From Neobacillus paridis (GTDB lineage Bacteria; Bacillota; Bacilli; Bacillales; Cytobacillaceae), in assembly GCF_016765675.1 (NCBI RefSeq), contig NZ_JAESWB010000181.1:186001-250000 (forward strand): a stretch of DNA of 64,000 bases. The letters are read 5' to 3'. Positions within the stretch are counted from its first letter, which is position 1, and each line of letters starts with the position of its first letter. Under the pieces are notes generated by a model. The model worked only from the letters and a program-made list of their open reading frames with translations, was not told where the DNA came from and searched no databases. Positions 46,997 through 55,586 of the stretch are shown here, in pieces. The translations under genes were made by a program, and so were the position numbers.

Positions 46997-47839
46997 CTAT
47001 TGGTCGCCCATTCTCCTTTCAAACCTTTCTTTCTCGCCATTATACCCATCCATATAGCCTTTTCTTACATGGCTCTTCAGCTGTTCAGGAGATTCCATTT
47101 CCTTTATGTCTGCTTGATCAAGTGTTATGATTTTTGCATATACATTTCCGTATTGATCCCGTAATTTTTCATCCTTATAAAAATTTATGCCATTGTTCGA
47201 ATCGAGCAGTATTGCTTCTTGTTTTTTAAGACTTTGAATAAATGTAAACAGTTGATTGGAATAATCTCCAATAGACGATTCTTTTGCCGTTGAATGAATA
47301 TAGATGCTTATCGGAACTTCAGCCTTTAACTTCTCATAATCCGGCTTTTGCTGAAACTTCCACCGTTTTTCTTGCGCATTGTCTACCGATGCAAACGCAA
47401 AGTAGCTTACATTTCCTTTTTCCGCTCCAAATGCTTTCTTAAGAGCAGGTTCCACTTCCTTTTGAACCCCTTCACTCAAGGCCCTAAATAAATAATTGTC
47501 GTATGGTTTGCATGTTGTTTTTCCTTTCGAAGTTGAATACAATTCACATGAAATCTCGGCAACCCATCCCTTCTCTCTGTCTTTTACCTTTACCGTAATA
47601 TAAGGGGGTGCTTCTTCCGGCTCTTCTGGAATGATTTCAAAACCTGTAATTTGAACAATATTGCCATATGTATCTTTTACATATTCAATTAGCATGGAAT
47701 CTTTTACCAACTGTTTCTCTTCATTCGTTAAATGTTCCTTATCTATTATCTTTTCGACTTGACGATCCGTTTTTGCACTACAACCCACTAATCCTAATAA
47801 AAGAGAAAGACAAATGAGCAACCATTTCGTTCTGTTCAT
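46997..47839 (-). CDS. Lipoprotein of unknown function
   Basis: 280 residues from the ATG at 47839 (GGAGG upstream). Signal peptide with lipobox LLGLVGCSAK (C about 20). The mature part is hydrophilic: an early EKIIDKEHLTNEEKQLVKDSMLIEYVKDTYG, a beta-rich middle (PYITVKVKDREKGWVAEISCELYS) and a C-terminal MDGYNGEKERFERRMGDQ. Two cysteines in the mature middle (SCELYS, TTCKPY) could bond. No family recognised. Sits alone in the right part of the rlmH island. Confidence 0.7.
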   Translation of the reverse strand: MNRTKWLLICLSLLLGLVGCSAKTDRQVEKIIDKEHLTNEEKQLVKDSMLIEYVKDTYGNIVQITGFEIIPEEPEEAPPYITVKVKDREKGWVAEISCELYSTSKGKTTCKPYDNYLFRALSEGVQKEVEPALKKAFGAEKGNVSYFAFASVDNAQEKRWKFQQKPDYEKLKAEVPISIYIHSTAKESSIGDYSNQLFTFIQSLKKQEAILLDSNNGINFYKDEKLRDQYGNVYAKIITLDQADIKEMESPEQLKSHVRKGYMDGYNGEKERFERRMGDQ

Positions 47840-48106
47840 AATCATCCTCCGATACTGGTAAATTAAAATTAGAAGGAAAAGGTCGTGCTTCAAAATATAA
47901 ACTGTTATAAAATAATGCTTTTTAAAATACCACATGCGTTTTTAAAACTCGCCATTATTATGAACCGGGTTCTTTTGCTTTATCAAAAAGGACCAAGGAT
48001 TCCATTAAACCCGTATGTCTCTTTTGTTATTCCTAATTGTAGTTTAAAGGAATCCAAAAGATCTCACTATTCAAGTGAGCTTCCTCTAACACTTCCTCCG
48101 AATGGT

Positions 48107-48694
48107 TTACTTCCCACTATCATCTTGAAAAACATGTTTAAGTTCTATGCTTAAATCTTCAAATATGTTGACCTTTATGGAATCTTCTTTTGTATAGAAA
48201 CCTGATGAAATAAAGCGATTGTTCTGCAACAGAAATACTTCCACGTATTCGTTTGAGGGGTCGACAATCCAATATTCTCTGACCCCAGCCTTTTGATAGT
48301 TATTGAATTTGATGACTCTGTCATTTCGAGCGGTGGAGGGAGAAAGAATTTCAATCACCAAATCGGGAGCACCAACAATATTTTGTGGGTTGATTTTATT
48401 ACGATCACATATGACCACAATATCTGGTTGAACCCAATCCTTGATCTTTTCGTTTGGTGTTGTTTGATTCGCAAAAAGGCACACATCGATGGGAGAACCA
48501 AATACACTGCACTCTTTTCCCCTTAAATACGTACCAAATTCAATTAATAACTCTCTTTGAACATGCTGGTGCTTTGGTGTCGGTGCTGGCGACATACTAA
48601 TAATTTGCCCGTCAATCACTTCATATCGAATTTCTTCCGAAGACTCAAGATAATCAGCATATGAGTAATTAGACTGTGGTTGATTCATGCTCAT
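48107..48694 (-). CDS. Uma2 family endonuclease-like protein
   Basis: 195 residues with the PD-(D/E)XK-type Uma2 pattern: YEVIDGQIISMSPAPTPKHQ near 24-43, QPDIVVICDRNKI near 90-102, PDLVIEILSPSTARNDRVIKFNNYQKAGVREYWIVDP (about 110-146) with the E-x-L-S core. Uma2 genes are common in cyanobacteria and scattered in Bacilli; nuclease activity is predicted, role unknown. Start could be 48694 or the in-frame ATG at 48688. Confidence 0.82.
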   Translation of the reverse strand: MSMNQPQSNYSYADYLESSEEIRYEVIDGQIISMSPAPTPKHQHVQRELLIEFGTYLRGKECSVFGSPIDVCLFANQTTPNEKIKDWVQPDIVVICDRNKINPQNIVGAPDLVIEILSPSTARNDRVIKFNNYQKAGVREYWIVDPSNEYVEVFLLQNNRFISSGFYTKEDSIKVNIFEDLSIELKHVFQDDSGK

Positions 48695-48727
48695 TCCATT
48701 CACCCTTTCTCCATTTTCATCCTTCAA

Positions 48728-49079
48728 TAGTTCCCCTTACCTCACCGGTCATTAGTTCGGGGAGTAGGGTGCCCCCCATTTTTTCTAACCTTTTTGATTC
48801 AATTCTTGCTGCATTTATTACAGGTTAAGAATGTATTCAGGGTCGTTCAATCGTTCACCCCTACTGTCTTTTGTCTTTATTTTATCGTATTTTTGTTGAC
48901 CATTACAATGAGGGATAATCTTTGCCTAGATGAAAAAGATACAGTGGCGCAATACTCCATCAAGCATTGGATCTGACCATGTTGTTGGGGGGCCTATTCC
49001 AATGTCGCAGTTCAATTGAATTTGGTCCTCGTTTTGTCGGATGGTATGTAAAGAAATAGCCGTCAACTTATGGTTGACC
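48728..49079. other. Non-coding gap
   Basis: No gene recognised between the permease and the Uma2 gene. GC-rich pairing stretches near 48735-48780 (CCCCTTACC, GGGGAGTAGGG, CCCCCC) may form a hairpin; function unclear. Confidence 0.4.
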
Positions 49080-50444
49080 CTATGCAGATAATTTAATATT
49101 TTTTTCTTCCTTCTTCCTATTTGAATGCCATGTAAATAATAGAATAAACCATAGAGGCGTCAACAATAGGGCAGGCCGTGTAACTTCAGCAAACAGCATA
49201 ATAATGAGAATGATGGCAAACAAGATTAGGACAACGTAATTAATAAATGGTGTGAATGGTGCTTTAAATTTTGATTCTGCCTGTAAATCTGAACGTGTTT
49301 TCTTATATCTTAAATGACAAATCAGAATGACACCCCAAACCCAAATAAAACAAATCGCACTAATGGTCGTCACGATTTCAAAAGCTTGTTCTGGAATAAG
49401 CTTAGTCAAAAGGGCTCCCACCGATAGGACTACCGTGGAGATCCATAATGCGTTACCTGGGACATGATTTTTATTTAGTTTTGTAAACTTAGATGGAGCC
49501 TGGTTATTATTACTTAAACTATATAGGATACGACTTGTTGAAAACATTCCGCTATTACAAGCAGAAGCTGCTGAGGTTAATACGACAAAATTAATAATTC
49601 CTGCTGCAATCGGAATTCCAACTAAACTAAACGTTTTAACAAAAGGACTTTCTGCTGCATTTAATTCCGTCCATGGGTTAATACATAAAAGGACAAGAAG
49701 TGCGCCAACGTAGAAAAATAGAATCCTTAAAGGAATTTTATTGATAGCCGATGGAATATTTTTTTCCGGGTTGGATGTTTCCGCTGCCGAGACACCTACT
49801 AATTCCACACCGACAAATGCAAATACAACCATTTGGAATGAAAGTAAGAAGCCTGATATTCCGTTTGGAAAAAGTCCCCCTTGTGCCCAAAGATTTTTAA
49901 TCGTAACCATACCTTGATTTGTCTTGAATCCCATCACCAGTAATATAATCCCAATAACAATTAATCCGAGAATCGTTATTACCTTTATTAAAGCAAACCA
50001 AAACTCCAATTCTCCAAAAATCTTTACAGTTAGTAGATTGAGTCCTAGTAAAATGATCAAACAGACAATTGCAGGGATCCATTGTGGAATATGGAACCAA
50101 TATTGTACATAAACACCAACGGCAATCACATCACTCATAGCAGTCATTATCCAACAAAACCAATAGGTCCATCCGGTTACAAAAGCATATCGTGGTCCAA
50201 GATAGTCTTCAGCAATATCTGTAATAGATTGATAACCTGCTTTAGACAACAGGAGTTCTCCTAGTGCCCTCATAACAAAAAAAACGGCGATTCCTACGAT
50301 TAAATATGCAAGGATGATGGATGGGCCCGCGAGTTGAATGGCTTTACCGGACCCTAAGAATAATCCCGTACCAATGGTACCGCCAATTGCGATTAGTTGT
50401 ACATGCCGATTTGATAAATCCCTCTTTAATTCTTGTTGTGCCAA
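49080..50444 (-). CDS. Amino acid permease, CycA/AapA-like, glycine-riboswitch controlled
   Basis: 454 residues, 12 membrane segments, APC superfamily AAT branch: LSNRHVQLIAIGGTIGTGLFLGSGKAI (about 9-35), FAFVGVELVGVSAAETSNPEKNIP (about 217-240). Related carriers import D-alanine, D-serine, glycine and similar. The glycine riboswitch in the leader supports glycine (or serine/alanine) as substrate. ATG at 50444 with AGGAGG upstream. Confidence 0.85.
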   Translation of the reverse strand: MAQQELKRDLSNRHVQLIAIGGTIGTGLFLGSGKAIQLAGPSIILAYLIVGIAVFFVMRALGELLLSKAGYQSITDIAEDYLGPRYAFVTGWTYWFCWIMTAMSDVIAVGVYVQYWFHIPQWIPAIVCLIILLGLNLLTVKIFGELEFWFALIKVITILGLIVIGIILLVMGFKTNQGMVTIKNLWAQGGLFPNGISGFLLSFQMVVFAFVGVELVGVSAAETSNPEKNIPSAINKIPLRILFFYVGALLVLLCINPWTELNAAESPFVKTFSLVGIPIAAGIINFVVLTSAASACNSGMFSTSRILYSLSNNNQAPSKFTKLNKNHVPGNALWISTVVLSVGALLTKLIPEQAFEIVTTISAICFIWVWGVILICHLRYKKTRSDLQAESKFKAPFTPFINYVVLILFAIILIIMLFAEVTRPALLLTPLWFILLFTWHSNRKKEEKNIKLSA

Positions 50445-50483
50445 TCCTAACTCCTCCTAATAAAATATTTTAGTTTAAACCAT

Positions 50484-50518
50484 AAAAAAAGAGATTGGAG
50501 GATATCCAATCTCTTTTC
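50484..50518 (-). terminator. Terminator in the leader between riboswitch and permease
   Basis: Minus strand AAAGAGATTGGATATCCTCC then AATCTCTTTTTTT: GAGATTGG/CCAATCTC stem followed by seven T. Lies about 60-90 bases downstream of the riboswitch aptamer, so it is the likely expression platform. Confidence 0.75.
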
Positions 50519-50574
50519 CAAAAGAATAATAAATAATATTTGGTATGCTAAATAGTATCAACACAACAAATAAA

Positions 50575-50668
50575 TATTCAGTACTCTTCTGTCCTTTTGC
50601 CTGAGATTGTGAACCCTTCGGCGCCGCAAAATTCCTGCGATCTCTCCAGAAGCTGCTCCTGCTATAGT
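50575..50668 (-). ncRNA. Glycine riboswitch (single aptamer)
   Basis: Minus strand carries the conserved glycine-aptamer blocks in order: GGAGAG (50647-50642), GCGCCGAAGGG near 50624-50614, and CTCAGGCAAAAGGACAG (50605-50589). Only one aptamer is visible; no second GGAGAG/CAGGCAAAAGGAC set follows before the terminator. It is upstream of an amino acid permease rather than gcvT, consistent with uptake control by glycine. Confidence 0.85.
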
Positions 50669-50806
50669 GTGACCCATAGCAATCATAGCCTGCTAATGAT
50701 TAAATTTAATTCACTATTTCTAAATAATTTTTAATTTTAGTAGTAGTTATATAGTTTGTCAACACATAAATTAACATCCCATACTGCTCTGTATTCATTT
50801 TTATTC

Positions 50807-50844
50807 AAAAAAACCTCCCTATAAAAATCATAGGGAGGTTTTTT
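50807..50844. terminator. Bidirectional terminator after the GIY-YIG gene
   Basis: AAAAAACCTCCCTAT pairs with ATAGGGAGGTTTTTT, 7-base loop. Confidence 0.85.
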
Positions 50845-50885
50845 ACACTTACGTTATTGGAAAATCTATTGCCTGTATGAAATTT

Positions 50886-51242
50886 TCACCTAAAAAACAC
50901 CTTGTCTATATTGTACTTCGACTTGAATTCATTAATAATATACGTTTCATAAATCTCTCTATGTACAGGGTCTTCGATAATACAAACATCGATTTTTGCA
51001 ACTTCATTCCTATGCATTTTAATTGGGGATACTGTATCTTCAAAATGCTTTTTAATTCTTTGCCGCAATTTCCTTGCCTTACCAACAAATAATAGCTCTT
51101 GGTTATGACTGTAGAACATAAAAATGCCACCCTTATCTCTAGGAATGAGGTGGAATTCTGTAAATCCATAAATATTACTTAATTCCGGGTTCTTCTGTTT
51201 AGTAATGGAAACATCTGGTTTTGGAATGGTTATGTTTATCAC
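50886..51242 (-). CDS. GIY-YIG nuclease family protein
   Basis: 118 residues. GGIFMFYSHNQELLFVGKARKLRQRIKKHF (about 37-66) is the GIY-YIG core with GIF replacing GIY and FVGKA replacing YIG(K)A; then EDPVHREIYETYIINEFKSKYN with the catalytic-type Glu. GTG start at 51242 with AAGGAG upstream. Small stand-alone members act on DNA in repair or mobile elements; role here unknown. Nearest cargo gene to the rlmH att site. Confidence 0.7.
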   Translation of the reverse strand: MINITIPKPDVSITKQKNPELSNIYGFTEFHLIPRDKGGIFMFYSHNQELLFVGKARKLRQRIKKHFEDTVSPIKMHRNEVAKIDVCIIEDPVHREIYETYIINEFKSKYNIDKVFFR

Positions 51243-51557
51243 TTTCGTTCACTTCTCCTTCGGTATTGGTTAAAAGTCTACACAGACTTCTTTAAGCATA
51301 TTTACATCCACCTTATGGAGTTCAACTGAGAAAAACAACATTTACAAATAGGTTTTCTATCATTACTGTTATGCAGTCGTATTTTGCATTCCAATTAATG
51401 AAAACTTTTAAATATCTTTCTCAACTTCTACCCCTGCATCATTCTTAGTAATAACCTTGGTTAAGCGTCTCATTTCTAAATGTACCCAACAAGGACATTA
51501 TAAATATAATTTACTTTTCTAAAGCCCGCTCCATTACTTTTTCACCAATATTTTAAC
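51243..51557. other. Non-coding stretch between GIY-YIG gene and rlmH end
   Basis: No gene, repeat or promoter recognised. It forms the element-side flank of the right att-like site. Confidence 0.4.
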
Positions 51558-51585
51558 ACCTCATTTACTTATGATACGGTTCACC
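51558..51585 (-). other. Right attachment-like site, within rlmH 3' end
   Basis: 28 bases identical to 43299-43326. Encodes GEPYHK and stop of RlmH plus eight bases beyond. In SCC elements the conserved att core sits in these same last codons of orfX/rlmH. Confidence 0.65.
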
Positions 51586-52044
51586 CCTAATAATCCGAAA
51601 CGCCCGATAGATCTGCTCAAGCAAAATCAATCGCATCAGCTGATGGGGGAAGGTCATCCGCGAGAACGACAGCTGTTCATTCGCCCGCTGCAAGACTTCG
51701 TCACTCAGTCCCAGTGATCCGCCGATGACGAAGGCAATTTTACTTTTACCGTAGGTGGCCAGTTGATCCAACGACTCGGCCAATTCTTCTGATGAGCGCA
51801 TCTTCCCCTTAATCGCCAAAGCAATTACATAGGTATCCGCACTAATTTTGGTGAGAATTCGTTCGCCCTCCTTTTGCTTCACCTGGAGCATTTCCAATTC
51901 ACTTAACTCCTCCGGGGCCTTTTCGTCTGCAACTTCAACCATCTCCACCTTGGCATAGGCGGAAAGCCGCTTGAGATACTCCTCTATCCCCAGCTTCAAG
52001 TACTTCTCTTTTAATTTTCCAACCGTAATAATTGAGATATTCAC
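51565..52044 (-). CDS. rlmH: 23S rRNA (pseudouridine1915-N3)-methyltransferase
   Basis: 159 residues from the GTG at 52044, giving [19 protein letters not shown] as in relatives (an upstream TTG at 52053 is possible but unneeded). SPOUT fold: SAM-binding [15 protein letters not shown] (about 100-114) and C-terminal [24 protein letters not shown]. Methylates pseudouridine 1915 in ribosome helix 69. Its 3' end is the att-like site of the neighbouring island and remains intact. Confidence 0.96.
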   Translation of the reverse strand: MNISIITVGKLKEKYLKLGIEEYLKRLSAYAKVEMVEVADEKAPEELSELEMLQVKQKEGERILTKISADTYVIALAIKGKMRSSEELAESLDQLATYGKSKIAFVIGGSLGLSDEVLQRANEQLSFSRMTFPHQLMRLILLEQIYRAFRIIRGEPYHK

Positions 52045-52090
52045 AATCCACAACCCTTTTAAATGGAATTAAGCACAGCTTACAAACAAC

Positions 52091-52257
52091 TTATCCACAG
52101 AAGTTATCCACATATGCACATTTTTTATCCACATCTTGTATGAAATCACTTGTTCGCCACAAAATATACAGCCCTGTTTGAGCAAAATTCACAACTTGTT
52201 GATAAGTTATCCACATCAATTTTTGTTAATACCGGAAATGTTTCATATTCATCCACA
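52091..52257 (+). promoter_or_regulatory. DnaA-box cluster between rlmH and htrA
   Basis: Four perfect TTATCCACA boxes at 52091-52099, 52104-52112, 52125-52133 and 52207-52215, and one single-mismatch TCATCCACA at 52249-52257, all in the same orientation. B. subtilis has origin-proximal DnaA-box clusters that titrate DnaA and restrain initiation; this cluster near the origin-side wal block fits that role. No AT-rich unwinding element is obvious, so it is not called an origin. Confidence 0.8.
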
Positions 52258-52368
52258 ATGATATCTAAACCCAGCTCGACATGTTCCTCACAGCAATAAA
52301 TCATTTTACTCTTTCACCTTTCCTCATTATTGACATTGACTACCCGTACTATATCATACTGCATTAAG

Positions 52369-52404
52369 AAAAACAGGAAAGTGAGTCAAACACCTTCCTG
52401 TTTT
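52369..52404 (-). terminator. Rho-independent terminator of htrA
   Basis: AAAACAGGAA pairs with TTCCTGTTTT, then TCTTAATG on the minus strand; 10 bases after the htrA stop. Confidence 0.85.
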
Positions 52405-52413
52405 CAACCATTC

Positions 52414-53652
52414 CTATTGTATTTTATCTGAAGTTAACGTTAAACTTGTTTCCCGCAGCTTGCCATTGCGGTAATATTTGATGGTCATTTTCTCGCCGAT
52501 ATTCTTTTTCGTATACAAGTGTTGGCGAAGATCAATGACATCATTGATTTTTTGACCATCCATCTCGACAATGACATCCAACTCTTGAAGTCCGGCGCGT
52601 GCCGCCGGTGAGCCCGGCACAACTTGGCGAATCGCCACACCATAGGTTATATCGCGCGGGAGCTTTAACGCCTCCTGCTGATAGTAGGCAGGAATTTCAT
52701 CCACTGATTTTAAGTCCAAGCCCATATAAGGCCGTTTGACACTGCCATATTTCTCAAGATCATCAATAATTGGCTTGGCGGAATTAATTGGAATCGATAA
52801 ACCAATCCCTTCAACCGCATTCTGAGCAATTTTCATTGAGTTAATCCCGACGACCTGACCAGCCATATTAATCAAGGCTCCGCCGCTGTTACCCGGATTA
52901 ATCGCGGCATCCGTCTGTAAAACCTCCGATTGCCAGTCAACCACACCATCCTGATCAATGTCAACTGGTATTGTCCGGTTTAGCCCGGAGATAATTCCTT
53001 GGGTAACCGAGCCAGAAAAGGTCGGACCAAGCGGGTTGCCGATCGCAATCACCGGTTCTCCTATTTTTAAACTGTCAGAATCGCCAAATTCCGCGATTTT
53101 TTTTACTTTGTTTGCATCTATTTGAAGGACCGCCAAGTCAGACCAAATATCACTTCCCAATAGCTTGGCTGGCAGCTTTGTTCCATCAGATAGACTGACT
53201 TCCAGCCTTGTTGCACCTTCAACAACATGATGGTTTGTGACAACATAGGCTTTTCCGCCGGCCTGTTTATAAATAACTCCTGAACCGGTTCCTGCTGTTT
53301 CATCAGAATTATCGCCGTTATCACTATCCGACCAAAAGCTCGTTGATTGGATATTGTTGATTCCGACAACAGCTGCAGCGGTTTTATCAATGGCGTTGGT
53401 GGTATTGGTTTTTACATCATAGGCAACCTGCTTATGTATCGTCTGTTGTCCGGTATTATCTGTAGTTGTTTCGGCAGTTTTTTGATTTGGCTGCACTGTA
53501 TAGGGAAGAAGCCCATTGTTGGAAAGAGCGGGAATGGCAATGATAACCAAGATGGCACCTAAAATGGCGCCTACCAGGCTGGCAATAAAGATTCCACCCT
53601 TACCTTTCTGTCCACTGGAGCGGTTCGGTGAATGATCATCATAATAACCCAA
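52414..53652 (-). CDS. htrC: HtrA/DegP-like membrane-anchored serine protease (YyxA/HtrC type)
   Basis: 412 residues: cytosolic N-terminus, membrane anchor about 21-43, low-complexity linker, trypsin-like domain with H142 (TNHHVVEG), D172 (WSDLAVLQ) and S256 (NPGNSGGAL), and a PDZ domain (about 310-405). Degrades or refolds damaged exported proteins. TTG start at 53652. In B. subtilis this gene directly follows yycJ (walJ); here a MarR/RpiR/amidohydrolase module separates them. Confidence 0.93.
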   Translation of the reverse strand: MGYYDDHSPNRSSGQKGKGGIFIASLVGAILGAILVIIAIPALSNNGLLPYTVQPNQKTAETTTDNTGQQTIHKQVAYDVKTNTTNAIDKTAAAVVGINNIQSTSFWSDSDNGDNSDETAGTGSGVIYKQAGGKAYVVTNHHVVEGATRLEVSLSDGTKLPAKLLGSDIWSDLAVLQIDANKVKKIAEFGDSDSLKIGEPVIAIGNPLGPTFSGSVTQGIISGLNRTIPVDIDQDGVVDWQSEVLQTDAAINPGNSGGALINMAGQVVGINSMKIAQNAVEGIGLSIPINSAKPIIDDLEKYGSVKRPYMGLDLKSVDEIPAYYQQEALKLPRDITYGVAIRQVVPGSPAARAGLQELDVIVEMDGQKINDVIDLRQHLYTKKNIGEKMTIKYYRNGKLRETSLTLTSDKIQ

Positions 53653-53778
53653 ATTACATCATTCCTCTCTTACGATATGATTGATACTTTTTATTTTGGC
53701 TTATTAATATAATTATACTCAGGCCAAAGGGAAAATACTGATTGAAAAAGGCACAGAGTGTTCTCACCTTTGCATATT

Positions 53779-54225
53779 TTAACTTTCGTTATTTTCCTTA
53801 AAAAGGCTACTAAGCTTTTCCATTGTTTGAACCATTTGCTCCAGTTCTTCCACTTTTATCTGAGAGCAGTATTTTTTAATAAATGTCTCATCAGCTTCGG
53901 CAATTAATTGAGCATATTTTTTCCCTTCCTCCCCAAGAAAGATAAAAGATTCACGAAGATTGTTTGGATTACTTTCACGAACTATAAATTTTCTTTTACC
54001 TAACTTTGATAAAACTTGGCTAACTGCACTTTTTGTAATTGAAAAATTTGCCGCGATATCATTTGCTCTCACCCCTTGATTCCGCATGATATAGAGAAGT
54101 ATATTTTCTTGCTGAACAGTTAAGTTGTATTCATCTATTTTTTGTGCACCTTTGTTATATTGCAGGTAAAACTCGTAAACGGCTTGATTTAATCTATTGA
54201 AAATTTTTCGATAATCCGCAAGCAT
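53779..54225 (-). CDS. MarR family transcriptional regulator
   Basis: 148 residues: QQENILLYIMRNQGVRANDIAANFSITKSAVSQVLSKLGKRKFIVRESNPNNLRESFIFLGEEG (about 38-102) is the winged helix. ATG with AGGAGG upstream. Divergent from the second RpiR gene (160 bases between starts). Target and ligand unknown. Confidence 0.85.
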   Translation of the reverse strand: MLADYRKIFNRLNQAVYEFYLQYNKGAQKIDEYNLTVQQENILLYIMRNQGVRANDIAANFSITKSAVSQVLSKLGKRKFIVRESNPNNLRESFIFLGEEGKKYAQLIAEADETFIKKYCSQIKVEELEQMVQTMEKLSSLFKENNES

Positions 54226-54385
54226 GGTCGTCCTCCTGAAAAAAGAATGATTGACTAAAATTTTGAAAGTAGTTACATTTAGTTTAGTTAAGTTAAATAA
54301 ACTATATAATTCTTTTTTAAATCAAATGATAAAAAGCTGAAAATATAATGAAAACCTTTCCTATTGATTATTGGGGGCGGAAAAA

Positions 54386-55165
54386 ATGGACTTTTTTGAA
54401 ATTACATCAAAACACCTTAATACTCTGAATAATAATGAAAAGGAACTATATAATTATATCATTCGAAATATCGAAGAGGTAAAGAGAAGCACAATACGTG
54501 AATTGGCCGCAAAATGCTATGTATCCTCTGCTACCATGAGCCGTTTTTTAAAAAAAATTGGTTTTTCCGGCTACAGTGAATTTACTGCCATTTTAAAATA
54601 TACAGATTCAAACTTTATCAAAAACACGAATCCATTTACTGTCTCACAGGAAAATTATCGAATTGAGTATTTAAAAAATATTTATGAATCCGTTCGTGTA
54701 CTTGATGAGGAAAAAGTGGATAAAATTATTCATCTTCTTAAAAATAAGCCAAGGCTCATCGTAATGGCACGCGGTTTAAACAAAAGTGTTGCCCATTATT
54801 TTGAATATATTTTTTCTGGCCTCGGTTTTGAAGTTGTTTTTCCAGAAGACCACTACTTTCGCAAGATGCTATTAAGCGGAATTCGAAACAATGACCTTGT
54901 CTTCTTTTTATCGTATGGCGGAGAGGATAGAGAATTGATTTTGGATATTGAACAATTGAATATTAAATCAAAAGCGACTGTTATCTCGATCACATCAGCA
55001 AATAATAATCCTGTACAAAACATGAGCCATATTAATCTGTATATATTTTCGGATTATATCCATTATAACGAAATAGATTTGACATCAAGAATCTCCATGA
55101 TTAGTATTATTGAATTAATTTCTTATAAATATATGGTCGAAATAATGGAGCAATCAGCAAAGTAA
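54386..55165 (+). CDS. MurR/RpiR family transcriptional regulator (paralogue)
   Basis: 259 residues; HTH at about 35-60 (STIRELAAKCYVSSATMSRFLKKIGF) and SIS domain about 110-245. Strikingly similar to the RpiR protein at 4773-5609, with identical stretches such as YRIEYLKNIYESVRVLD and PRLIVMARGLNKSVAHYFEY, but lacking its last 20 residues. ATG at 54386 preferred (purine-rich GGGGGCGG upstream; same MDFFEIT start). The amidohydrolase gene lies downstream behind a copy of the same operator pair. Confidence 0.88.
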   Translation: MDFFEITSKHLNTLNNNEKELYNYIIRNIEEVKRSTIRELAAKCYVSSATMSRFLKKIGFSGYSEFTAILKYTDSNFIKNTNPFTVSQENYRIEYLKNIYESVRVLDEEKVDKIIHLLKNKPRLIVMARGLNKSVAHYFEYIFSGLGFEVVFPEDHYFRKMLLSGIRNNDLVFFLSYGGEDRELILDIEQLNIKSKATVISITSANNNPVQNMSHINLYIFSDYIHYNEIDLTSRISMISIIELISYKYMVEIMEQSAK

Positions 55166-55274
55166 AAATTACCCCTTCACGGAATTTATTTAAAAGCGAC
55201 CTCGGTCTTTTCCATGGCCTCTTTTTAGCAAACAGGAAAGCATAAATTCACCTACGCCTCATGCCCCTTTACGG

Positions 55275-55297
55275 ACTCGCCAATCGGCGAGTTTTTA
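55275..55297 (+). terminator. Rho-independent terminator after the second RpiR gene
   Basis: ACTCGCC/GGCGAGT with AATC loop then TTTTATTT. Confidence 0.8.
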
Positions 55298-55340
55298 TTT
55301 ATGATCCCTTTTCATTGATACATTCATTATTTTTCTTTCA

Positions 55341-55374
55341 TCGAAACATGTTTCATGATTTGAAACATGTTTTA
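55341..55374 (+). promoter_or_regulatory. Double RpiR-type operator upstream of the amidohydrolase gene
   Basis: CGAAACATGTTTCATGATTT followed by GAAACATGTTTT: two AAACATGTTT cores 20 bases apart. It matches the reverse complement of 4637-4672 at nearly every position. Confidence 0.6.
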
Positions 55375-55410
55375 ATAGAAGAATGCCGAAAACTATAGCT
55401 CAAAAATCTA

Positions 55411-55467
55411 TTTCCTTTGTAAACGCTTAACCTTAGTATATAGGTGAAACATTCCTGCAGAAATGTC
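55411..55467 (+). promoter_or_regulatory. Predicted amidohydrolase promoter with start-site palindrome
   Basis: TTTCCT (55411-55416), 17 bases, TAGTAT (55434-55439), then AACATTCCTGCAGAAATGT (55448-55466). The preceding AAAATCTATTTCC block is also shared with the agu promoter. A cre-like TGTAAACGCTTAAC at 55419-55432 (12 of 14) lies in the spacer and may be fortuitous. Confidence 0.55.
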
Positions 55468-55586
55468 TAAATAATGTGTAGGGGGGCTTTAACCAGAGGA
55501 TAAGGACTATATGTTGGAACTTGCTAAACAGAACGAACTAGCCTTACAGAAAAGCTTATTTTCTTATACTAAAGGGGGCTTAACAA

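Larger units (their letters stand above)
43299..51585. mobile_element. SCC-like island inserted at the 3' end of rlmH (no ccr gene inside)
   Basis: Bounded by a perfect 28-bp direct repeat (43299-43326 and 51558-51585). The right copy is the 3' end of rlmH including codons for GEPYHK and its stop; this is exactly where staphylococcal cassette chromosome elements insert. A degenerate third site at 46856-46876 splits the island: 46.9-51.5 kb (lipoprotein, Uma2 protein, riboswitch-controlled permease, GIY-YIG protein) and 43.3-46.9 kb (LysR, MFS, M24 enzyme). No serine recombinase (ccrAB/ccrC) lies inside, so it would be mobilised in trans, or is fixed. The element call is inference from the repeats. 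Confidence 0.6.

Noticed and set aside
47885-48154. Plus-strand open frame between the lipoprotein and Uma2 genes
   Set aside because: No ribosome site, low-complexity composition and overlap with the Uma2 3' end.
43299-51585. ccr-type recombinase or other integrase in the rlmH island
   Set aside because: All reading frames in the interval were considered; none shows serine or tyrosine recombinase motifs. The Uma2 and GIY-YIG proteins are not integrases.
52054-52413. Replication origin in the rlmH-htrA gap
   Set aside because: DnaA boxes are present but dnaA/dnaN and a clear unwinding element are absent; a titration cluster explains it better.
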